Origin: an uncultured delta proteobacterium
GTDB lineage: Bacteria; Bdellovibrionota_C; UBA2361; OMII01
Reading direction: 5' to 3'
Length of the DNA stretch: 37,136 bases
Assembly (NCBI GenBank): GCA_903920005.1
Contig: CAIXKI010000126.1
Location: 1 to 37,136 of the forward strand
Below, in pieces: positions 29,203 through 37,136 of the stretch. Each line of letters starts with the position of its first letter. Position 1 is the first letter of the stretch. The notes beneath the pieces were generated by a model, which was not told the DNA's origin, ran no database searches, and saw only the letters and a program-made list of their open reading frames with translations. Made by a program: the position numbers and the translations under genes.

Positions 29203-30138
29203 TCATGGCTGGGTTACCGGAAAGCGTAGATCTTCGCCGGTAGCCTCAGTCAATCCTCCTGGCGTTAATCGCAGGAGTGCCCCCTCACCAATCGCGGAAA
29301 AGTTGGCCTGAAAGCCATACTCGTTACCGAAGGTGGGGTGTGTCGACAAAATGCAAATGCTCTTGTCTCCAGGCTTGGTAATTTTTGTCCAAGTGGTAGA
29401 CGAAAGCTCTTTCATCTCCACCGTGTAGTCTGGATACGTGGAGGTCCAATTCACCCAGGTATCATCTCCAAAACGCCCAATTGAGAGTTTTGGTATGAGC
29501 CTGAGCTGATGCGGAAGTGGCCGCTGAAGGCGGCTGATCTCGACGGTTGCAGCGACGGAATATCTGCGTTCCGTTTCTCCGTTGGCGTTCACCACGTAGG
29601 AACTGTCGGTGTTGTTCGCGGCATTGAACCAATGCGTCCCCCGCGGCAGAACCTCCGACACAGTAATGCCCGCTCCCGTCACGTCGATGAAGGCGAAGAC
29701 TTGGTACCTTCCCGGAGGAAGGTATCGGTCAAGCCTGAATACGGCGGTGTCCACGAACTGCATCGCCACCCCATGATCGGCATTTATGACGCGGGGCGCG
29801 GCGAACGCTACAGCTCGAGCACCTTGCGGCGATCGAGCGACAGCATCCCTCTGATGCCCCTCATCGTAGATAACGAAGGTGGTGTGTATTGAGATAGGAA
29901 TCTTGTCCGCTCTCCCCCAGACCGTGGTGAGATACTTCACTTTGGCCTGACCGGGGACGACCCCGTCTGGATAGCTTGCGGCATCAACGGTGAGCTCCAC
30001 CACAGGAGTTTTCCCATTAAGGATGAGGTCGTAACCTAACAGGGTTCCCACCGACTTCTTCCCCAAGGACACTAGTGGTTCAGCGGCATGGATCACATGG
30101 ACCATCCACAGCAGCGCGACTAACGAGCCAATTTTCAT
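29203..30138 (-). CDS. secreted hypothetical protein
   Basis: 311 aa with signal-peptide-like MKIGSLVALLWMVHVIHAAE; no confident family. Confidence 0.6.
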   Translation of the reverse strand: MKIGSLVALLWMVHVIHAAEPLVSLGKKSVGTLLGYDLILNGKTPVVELTVDAASYPDGVVPGQAKVKYLTTVWGRADKIPISIHTTFVIYDEGHQRDAVARSPQGARAVAFAAPRVINADHGVAMQFVDTAVFRLDRYLPPGRYQVFAFIDVTGAGITVSEVLPRGTHWFNAANNTDSSYVVNANGETERRYSVAATVEISRLQRPLPHQLRLIPKLSIGRFGDDTWVNWTSTYPDYTVEMKELSSTTWTKITKPGDKSICILSTHPTFGNEYGFQANFSAIGEGALLRLTPGGLTEATGEDLRFPVTQP

Positions 30139-30204
30139 ACGTTTTGCAAGTACTGACTTTTAATGATGTTTTTTAGCTATCGGCAGTCAAAACAGGACTG
30201 ACGT

Positions 30205-30229
30205 AGACCGAACGACGATCGTTCGGTCT
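30205..30229. promoter_or_regulatory. perfect palindrome AGACCGAACGA-cga-TCGTTCGGTCT
   Basis: 11-bp perfect arms about 70 bp upstream of the 30138 start; could be an operator. Confidence 0.6.
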
Positions 30230-30491
30230 GCGCCAGTTAACCTTGCTCCAAGACTGCTACGAGAGGGCACTGTGGCGCAGTGCGACTTCTGTTAGCAGCC
30301 TGATAGCGTCTTCTACCCAAGATAGATTGTGCCTATGAGAGAGGAGAAAGATTAGTCCTCCCTCACTGTCTCTCTCAGCGTACCAACCTTTCAGAACGTT
30401 ACGCAAAATAGGGCTAACCAGGCAATTTCTTACCGTCCAATACTGTCGGGTCTAGATATATAAGGCTCGTTATAGATGCTCCACGTAACCT

Positions 30492-30699
30492 GAGGAACAC
30501 CTACTTGTGAGTAAAGCGCTACCCCTATTTAGGCCCCACACTACTTCTACGCTTCTAGCGACTTATCCCTTTTGCATGAGGTCTATAGTTCCAGTTCTCA
30601 GGCTGAAGTTTGAGGCGTTCCGCTTCAAGTCTTCTGGCCTTCGTTTCTCAAGTCTCCGTTAGTAGACTTCTCTTCCTTGAAATTTACCGATGGCCCCTT
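30492..30699 (+). repeat. dispersed repeat family, copy C (3' truncated)
   Basis: gaggaacacctacttgtgagtaaagcgctacccctatttaggccccacactacttct...cttccttgaaatttaccgatgg. Confidence 0.92.
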
Positions 30700-30714
30700 C
30701 TCTGGTCCCCCTCT

Positions 30715-30809
30715 CTGGTACAGGGCAACTCTCGATCTCACTGACTTATCCGCACAACAAGCGAAAACCACACAGAAAAATGAGCCGGTCCAGAGTTGCC
30801 CTGTACCAG
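30715..30809. mobile_element. 95-bp MITE-like element, copy 1
   Basis: 18-bp terminal inverted repeats CTGGTACAGGGCAACTCT / AGAGTTGCCCTGTACCAG; no coding capacity. Confidence 0.8.
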
Positions 30810-31048
30810 TGGAGTCAACCAGTGGAGTCACGAAACTATTGTCTGAGCATGCGTGCGAGCGCCCGACACCCACGGGTCGGAAATGTGAGAACCTCCTGGT
30901 GGGATGCATTCAGAATCCGCTGACGGCCTATCTGCCGAGGGCTCGTTCTTCGGCTCTTCGTACCTGTTCCTGCAGCCCCATATGGCGAACCTCTTCCTCC
31001 CTTTCAGTCGCGAGGCAGTGTCATTTTTGTCGCCTCGACACCACAGAT

Positions 31049-32272
31049 CTACTTCACATCCCTCGCCCTGTGCGACACCGTAAGCCGAACATGACCATCG
31101 ACTCCCTTAACCTTCACATCGAACCCCGCGTCCCGGATCTCTGCTAGAGCTTCTCCAAGTGAGCCTGGCCCGCTACCTTTGACGACCTTATTTACACATG
31201 CTGGGTGGAGCCTCATAGCCAACTGGACACCGGACAAGAAGCCACCAAACAAGCCGATAGTCGCCCCCATTGATCCAATAACAATGCCCGCCATCAGGCT
31301 CCCTTCCACCCACGCCCCGCAAAGAAACCCTACTGCCGAAAACGAGACTATTGAGATCAACTTCGCCGACTCTAGCAAATTGGAATATTGCTTGTGAGGT
31401 ATAATCTTGAATGGGTAATCCTTATTAATAACAACTAAGGAACCATCTCGCCCTCTCGAAAGTTCCGTCGTACTTAGCTCGCCTCGACACAACTTCTCAG
31501 CATCGTGTCTCACCTGTGTTACCAGCGACTTCAATGCCTCAATCTGCACCTGCGATGCATTCGACGGCAGGCCAAGACGTTTTGCTGTGTCAAGCTCCGC
31601 ATCCGCCCGTTGCAAAGCGCACGCTAGTCGCGGGTTGGCAGCCGCTTGTATATCCGTGATTGGAGAGCGATCGCCCTCCTGAACAGTGCTCGCATGCTTC
31701 GCACCCAATGCGGCCAAAACTTTAGGCGCTACGCTTTCGCCTCCCTCGTAATGAGTGACCTGAACTACCACCCCGTCAGAGAGGAACCCTTGGGAGATTC
31801 TTACGTGACACAGAGGCTTCTGGTCTCCAGCTCTCGTAGTATCTGAGATGTCATATGCGTACACGGGACATTTCTCTCGCAACCATGCAACGAGAGAGAG
31901 CTGGCTTAACCACCGAGAGATAGCCCCACCACCCAGCGGGCGCGACGAGACCTGCTCGACGGTGGTGCCGGTATCACTTGCATATCTCTCCAATTTTCTC
32001 TCTAGCTCATTCACCGCATCAACGAACGACTGTCGTATCGCTGGTATATTGGTACCTGTTAGGGCTCTGCCGCCTAATTTCAATGCGACAGGGAGTCGTT
32101 CGACGTGACCAACGTGCCGCAGCGCAAACGCTTCACGACTCAGCTCCTCTGATGGCCGGCGGGGACCAACATCGGCTTCCGGCACTCGACCGCGCGCCGC
32201 TGTCGCAGTTTTGTCGACTACATCAGGCGTATCCTCGGCAACCTCTCTTCGTAGCTGTTCGTGACAACCCAT
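31049..32272 (-). CDS. hypothetical membrane protein (paralogue 1)
   Basis: 407 aa; C-terminal two-TM region followed by GPGSLGEALAEIRDAGFDVKVKGVDGHVRLTVSHR, resembling the divergent gene at 32827. Confidence 0.6.
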   Translation of the reverse strand: MGCHEQLRREVAEDTPDVVDKTATAARGRVPEADVGPRRPSEELSREAFALRHVGHVERLPVALKLGGRALTGTNIPAIRQSFVDAVNELERKLERYASDTGTTVEQVSSRPLGGGAISRWLSQLSLVAWLREKCPVYAYDISDTTRAGDQKPLCHVRISQGFLSDGVVVQVTHYEGGESVAPKVLAALGAKHASTVQEGDRSPITDIQAAANPRLACALQRADAELDTAKRLGLPSNASQVQIEALKSLVTQVRHDAEKLCRGELSTTELSRGRDGSLVVINKDYPFKIIPHKQYSNLLESAKLISIVSFSAVGFLCGAWVEGSLMAGIVIGSMGATIGLFGGFLSGVQLAMRLHPACVNKVVKGSGPGSLGEALAEIRDAGFDVKVKGVDGHVRLTVSHRARDVK

Positions 32273-32502
32273 ACGAGAACTCCTGATAGGGTGAAATTCT
32301 TTTGGTCACCCGCATAGTATGATGATAACGAGGAGCGAATTCTTAATCCAAAGGATCGCTACCGATCGCCCGGGTTTCTACTTTAAGTAGACTACTAAAG
32401 ACCTTCGTTTTTTCTACATCGGATAGCCACGTACAAGACGCAGCTCACTACACCTATCTGGACTTATAAGAGACTATGAATCGAATGTTCATCTCCCCCT
32501 CT

Positions 32503-32597
32503 CTGCTACAGGGCAACTCTCGATCTCACTGACTCATCCGCACAACAAGCGAAAACCACACAGAAAAATGAGCCGGTCCAGAGTTGCCCTGTACCAG
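32503..32597. mobile_element. 95-bp MITE-like element, copy 2
   Basis: Differs from copy 1 at two positions (CTGCTACA vs CTGGTACA; gactcatcc vs gacttatcc), same orientation. Confidence 0.8.
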
Positions 32598-32826
32598 TGG
32601 AGTTAGATTGATTTAACTATCCATATTCCCCTCTCATTTCTCCTCGGTTCGATCCTGGTCGTTATCTGCGATCTTCTCGGAAGGATCGTGCGTCCACCAT
32701 TCGAGGTTCCCGCCGGAGTCTTCACTGCGATCGTTGGTGGGCCGGTTGTTATCCTCTTGGTGGTGCTCTGGTATCGGCGGTTCAGGTAAAGGGCCGCCTA
32801 ACCCCAATTTCCACTTAACGTAGAAA

Positions 32827-33846
32827 TTGGCGTGGATCGTTGCGGATCGCGCGACTAGCGCCGAGGAAACTCGTACCCTCTGGTCGGACTGTGAAACACA
32901 CGTTGGTGTGCCACATTGTTCGGGGGATATGATGATAGAGGGAACTGGGCCAAGCAATCAGGATAAGGGCAGACAGGCTGTCGGAGTGGATGGAGCGACG
33001 GTGGCGAGTGGAGTGGACACTCAGTTCCCCCGTAGGCCATCGGATGAACTCAGCGGCTCGAGCCTTCGTGCTGATTCGAGTGCTGCTCCAGTCGGGCAAG
33101 AGCACTCGGCACCTTCTGCGACTGCGACCGCCAACGTTTCTTCACGTCCCCCCCGTAGCCCCCTAGCCGAGACATTGGATAGGAAAGATCAAGAGATCCG
33201 AGCTGAAGAGGCTAGGCAAGCAAGTGACCGGGCGAAATTCGGACTTTCCCCGCGCGCCTCCTCAGCAGCGGTGTACGACATGATCGAGCTTGTGGGCAAA
33301 ATGGAGAAAGACCTCCGCAAGTTGTTCGATGGAAAGGAAGACAGCGCGAGCTTCGAGAGATCTCCTGATGGATCGGTCACTGTGTTCCACGGCTTCTATG
33401 ACCTGCTGCACGGAACGCTTCGGCAGCCGGAGAGTACGACTTTTTCCAGTGCATGCAAGACGATATGCACATTTGCTGCTGTATTAATCATTTTTAGCAC
33501 AACCACGATAGCGGTGATGGAGGCCACGTATCATTCGCTCCTTGCCATTTTTGGAGAGATGGATCCGGCCCTAGGATGGGTGGTCAGCTATGGGGCTGGC
33601 ATATTCGTTGCACCACGTCTCGCAACGGAAGGGCTGGAGTGGGTGAGATCCGTTGTGGGGTTCTCACAAGCTAAAACTTTTCTTAACCGAGCACTCCGAG
33701 TAAAAGAGCCCGGTTCCCTTGGCGGCGTTATCGAACAGATCCATGCCAACGAGGGGTTCCGGGGAGAGATCTCTATTTCTAAACCGTCTATATTTCTAAA
33801 CCGTATACACCTGAAGGTCACTTACACACCGAAAGCAGACGCGTAG
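32827..33846 (+). CDS. hypothetical membrane protein (paralogue 2; true start may be downstream)
   Basis: 339 aa; Ser/Pro/Ala-rich N-terminal part, RSPDGSVTVF, two TM segments, EPGSLGGVIEQIHANEGF. Confidence 0.6.
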   Translation: MAWIVADRATSAEETRTLWSDCETHVGVPHCSGDMMIEGTGPSNQDKGRQAVGVDGATVASGVDTQFPRRPSDELSGSSLRADSSAAPVGQEHSAPSATATANVSSRPPRSPLAETLDRKDQEIRAEEARQASDRAKFGLSPRASSAAVYDMIELVGKMEKDLRKLFDGKEDSASFERSPDGSVTVFHGFYDLLHGTLRQPESTTFSSACKTICTFAAVLIIFSTTTIAVMEATYHSLLAIFGEMDPALGWVVSYGAGIFVAPRLATEGLEWVRSVVGFSQAKTFLNRALRVKEPGSLGGVIEQIHANEGFRGEISISKPSIFLNRIHLKVTYTPKADA

Positions 33847-34202
33847 GGTAGGGAGGGCCACCATTCCTGGTCGCCGAGATATCGCGCGAGGCACCTGGAT
33901 TTCGCCTTAGGCAACGTGGCGGTAAAGGCTGGATGGCAGTACGAACAGTATAATAGACTCCGCCCAAGGCGGCTCAAGCTGCACGAATACGGCGCCAAAA
34001 TACTCCATGAAGCCCTTTACCCTCCAAGCCACACTAAGTGGGCTCACGCCCGGCGTAGTGTATAACTTGTACGAATATACTTTCTCTCTGTAGCCGGGCT
34101 ACTCGAAAATCCTTGGAGTATCCACCAGAGGGACATTTATTTTGAGCTATATCGCCTTGCAATAATTCTTGAGTAGCGTGAACTCAGGCTATAGGCTGGG
34201 GT

Positions 34203-35396
34203 ATGAACACCGATCTCTCAAATATCGAACCGAATCGGGATAAGAAACCTGATTCACAAATCCTCGCCCGTGGCGAGAGCGCTCTCACGTTTTTCGGAGA
34301 AATCAGCCTCGTTCAGGCAAGGGGCTTGATTCTGCCGCTGATACCATCAGCAACAGCTTTCTTTGACTATCTGGCATCCGTTACGATCTCTGCGCAGATT
34401 GTTCTGAGCCGCGAAGCTCCCCCGGTATTGATTGCTCATGGAGACTTTCAGAACACGAGCGGCCCCTTCGTTACCATCATGAGCAAGGACAGCAGTCGCG
34501 ACCATTTCGATATCCTTAGCTTCTCGCTGGACGAGACATCGCTATGTGCCGTGATCCGCACAAGAGACGGAGGGACCGGTGGGGGCACGAGAATAGAGCC
34601 GACGGAGATTCATAGCTGGTTTGCAGATGCGGAAAACTATCGGAATCTTATTGAAATCTTCAATGAGGAACTCAATCGAAAACCCCAGGAAGCAGAGGCC
34701 TGCTACCCGACCGCAAACGCGGAACAACTGTTAGTCGGCTTCATTAACCCCTTAGAGCACTATCCGACGTATGTTTTACCGGTTCTCGGAACACCAGCGG
34801 GGTTCGCCTGTCCATTCTTCAAAGAGCGGGGTACCCCGCCCCAATATCTACCGATTTCTGGCCGAACCTCATTTGTGCCCCTTTCGGCAGGACTGTCGAA
34901 CTCAACTTTCCCATTTAACCCTGAGACGGACTGGCTATTTGCGGCGTCCCCTTCGGAATTGATCTTTTTTGATCACTCCTTACACAGTGCACTCTGCACA
35001 GCGATCTGTCTGGCGGCGGAAGCAGACGCGGGCATCGATGGCTTGGAGCGTGTTTCGGAATTCTCTTCGTCCTCCGGCGATATCGGTCTGCACCTGCGTG
35101 TGCTCCAGGCGTACTATCGACACTGGACATCTGGGAATAGCGAAGACGAAGGATCTCTGAAATATATAAGCGATCATTACAAGCGTAATGAAAGGCAGGC
35201 CGTTTCTGACGGTTTTGTTCCCGAAGATGTTTCTCTTATCCCCGAGACGCTTGAAGAGTTGCTGAACCTCACGCAGTTTCCGGACTTGAAGCCGTTTGAT
35301 ACATCATTTTTCCCCCTCGTATCCGTTACAAGCGACCGGGGAACATTTATTTCGCGGTGGCCAGAGGACTTCAGGAACCGTTTACTGGCTTGGTAA
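34203..35396 (+). CDS. hypothetical protein
   Basis: 397-aa ORF with balanced composition and no competing ORF of similar length; no family recognised. Confidence 0.6.
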   Translation: MNTDLSNIEPNRDKKPDSQILARGESALTFFGEISLVQARGLILPLIPSATAFFDYLASVTISAQIVLSREAPPVLIAHGDFQNTSGPFVTIMSKDSSRDHFDILSFSLDETSLCAVIRTRDGGTGGGTRIEPTEIHSWFADAENYRNLIEIFNEELNRKPQEAEACYPTANAEQLLVGFINPLEHYPTYVLPVLGTPAGFACPFFKERGTPPQYLPISGRTSFVPLSAGLSNSTFPFNPETDWLFAASPSELIFFDHSLHSALCTAICLAAEADAGIDGLERVSEFSSSSGDIGLHLRVLQAYYRHWTSGNSEDEGSLKYISDHYKRNERQAVSDGFVPEDVSLIPETLEELLNLTQFPDLKPFDTSFFPLVSVTSDRGTFISRWPEDFRNRLLAW

Positions 35397-35441
35397 AACC
35401 TCCGGTTCGTGGGACTTACTGTTCGGAATATTTTATCGCGA

Positions 35442-35563
35442 GAGGAACACCTACTTGTGAGTAAAGCGCTACCCCTATTTAGGCCCCACACTACTTCTGC
35501 GCCTCTAGCGACTTATCACTTTTGTATGAGGTCTATAGTTCCAGTTCTCAGGCTGAAGTTTGA
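35442..35563 (+). repeat. dispersed repeat family, copy D (truncated, ends in long hairpin)
   Basis: gaggaacacctacttgtgagtaaagcgctacccctatttaggccccacactacttctgcgcctctagcgac..., same orientation as and nearly identical to copy C. Confidence 0.92.
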
Positions 35564-35593
35564 AGCGGAACGCCTCAAACTTCAGCCTGAGAA
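35545..35593. repeat. perfect 19-bp-arm hairpin
   Basis: TTCTCAGGCTGAAGTTTGA-agcggaacgcc(t)-TCAAACTTCAGCCTGAGAA; no following T tract. Confidence 0.9.
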
Positions 35594-35722
35594 GTAGACG
35601 CGTGGCTCGCTCTGCAATAACATGGCACTCGAGCGGAGCGCTTTGCCGCGGCCGCTCATTGCAACGTTACGCCCGGGTAAATCTCCACTTATTGACGCCT
35701 CCGTGCCAACGCAATCGGATAT

Positions 35723-37136
35723 GTGATTTTTGGCCCCTACTCATACTATCTCACGAGAGTGGATGCCGGATTTCAACTACTTGGGCAACTTGAGTTGATC
35801 TTCTCAGCAATAGTGGGTCAACTACGGGGAGGGTGTGGTTACGGGGCAGTAAAAGTGCAGATTAAGAGCGCTTCACAGACACAATCGCGCGATTCTTCAG
35901 AGCTAACGGACCTTTCTATCGGTGCGACGACGTCCCGCATTCCGCTCAAATCTGACCCATACTTCCAGGCCGTATGTGAGGTTGTCGCACTGCGAAGAAC
36001 CCTTCTAGCAAGGTATCCGGATGTAAAACCAACTAGAGAGCAGGACATTTGGCAGGGAGTTCCTAACATTGTCCGCCAGCGAGCTGATTCGGGAAAAGGA
36101 ATATCTCCCGCCTATCCCGATTATTCGCCGCAAACATGGCAGGAGAGAATTTTACCCTATATTCCTATTACGATCTCTGATGCTTGGGATGAGATAGAGA
36201 GGACCCGTGTAAACCTACTTGAAGAGGATGGTCGGGTTGGAAGATATGAAAGCTTGACCGAACTACTCGATATCCTCGCGAGCAACGTTGCTCATGTAAT
36301 AGCGAATGATAAAGAGCTGCTCCCCACCATCGAGTCTTTCCTTGCACAAAACGCTGATGCGATCAGTGAAATATCTAAGGAGTTCCTGGATAGTTTCAAG
36401 GCAAGTATAGATACCTTGGGACGTCACATCTTTGAGCTCAACACGCAGCGGGTTTCTGTGACCGACATTGCAAGACGCTATGGGATCGAGAAAGACGACC
36501 CACGTTTTCCTGACTACCTACGAGAGCCTGCGACGCTCGAAGAGGCAACGGCTACTGCCCGCCGTTTCTTCACAATCGACGAACCATCTAGTCCACTCCA
36601 CCGTGCCGCGATCGGTACTCTCATGTTGCTGGAACAGATGCCGCGAATACGGGAAAGGTATCCCTATAACGGGGGCTTTTTATCACAATCCGATTCCGAC
36701 GATATCGATGACGTCGAGACGACGGCATGGCTCACGATCCGCGCAGGCGTGCCTATGCCCTACAGCGTTTTAGGCGAGAAACAAGTAAGGGAATTCCTGA
36801 GGTGGGAGACCTGGTGGGACGAGGATATTGACTGTCCAGCGATAAAGAATCTCGTTCGGCGAATGGCCGAAACTTTCATTCATTCAGCGCCGGTCTCACG
36901 AAGATATGGCTTAACAGTTATCAAAGAGATGTATCGCTCTTGGGTAAGAGATCCTGAGGATCCTTTAAATGAGCGACCTTTCCCGATACCGACATCAATT
37001 GAGCTCGCTTCCTTCGATTCAGAGTATCATAGACACATTAAACGTAAGCTCTTACCCGAAGCACAAGAAGCCAGTGATACCCTATTTCGGGATCCAGAGT
37101 TCCAGTCAATGGCTCTACTCAGTGCTACCGACTTCA
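35723..37136 (+). CDS. large hypothetical protein, partial (runs off right edge; start uncertain)
   Basis: Manual translation is open from the TGA near 35694 to the window end: ...GKGISPAYPDYSPQTWQERILPYIPITISDAWDEIERTRVNLLEEDGRVGRYESLTELLDILASNVAHVIANDKELL...; absent from the track because it is edge-truncated. Confidence 0.7.
   Translation, partial: MIFGPYSYYLTRVDAGFQLLGQLELIFSAIVGQLRGGCGYGAVKVQIKSASQTQSRDSSELTDLSIGATTSRIPLKSDPYFQAVCEVVALRRTLLARYPDVKPTREQDIWQGVPNIVRQRADSGKGISPAYPDYSPQTWQERILPYIPITISDAWDEIERTRVNLLEEDGRVGRYESLTELLDILASNVAHVIANDKELLPTIESFLAQNADAISEISKEFLDSFKASIDTLGRHIFELNTQRVSVTDIARRYGIEKDDPRFPDYLREPATLEEATATARRFFTIDEPSSPLHRAAIGTLMLLEQMPRIRERYPYNGGFLSQSDSDDIDDVETTAWLTIRAGVPMPYSVLGEKQVREFLRWETWWDEDIDCPAIKNLVRRMAETFIHSAPVSRRYGLTVIKEMYRSWVRDPEDPLNERPFPIPTSIELASFDSEYHRHIKRKLLPEAQEASDTLFRDPEFQSMALLSATDF

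Overview
All calls are read by eye from sequence and the supplied ORF track; no searches were run and the host lineage is not assigned. The window has two parts. Part one (about 1-19.2 kb) is mostly housekeeping: a SulP-DabA-DabB inorganic-carbon transport operon on the minus strand (DabB runs off the left edge and is absent from the ORF track); a tmRNA with a long predicted tag next to smpB, and a GIY-YIG-like ORF whose 3' part is a 102-bp tandem array; then DUF4239-like, nth, fabF, Hda/DnaA-like, murA, prmC, prfA and groES-groEL. Part two (about 19.2-37.1 kb) is accessory. It holds a 1.7-kb unit made of a double Lrp/AsnC-type regulator between roughly 340-bp imperfect inverted repeats, with two further direct copies of the same repeat family near 30.5 and 35.4 kb. 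It also holds a compact cluster of 2H-phosphoesterase, HD hydrolase, APH-like kinase, ATP-grasp and nucleotidyltransferase-like genes; a trio of small genes (secreted protein, P-loop kinase, GDPD); two near-identical 95-bp MITE-like elements around a divergent pair of distantly related membrane-protein genes; and an unrecognised ORF that runs off the right edge. The best candidates for undescribed biology are the repeat-flanked Lrp unit, the adjacent 2H/HD/kinase/ATP-grasp/NTase cluster, and the tRNA-3'-end-like tandem array abutting tmRNA.
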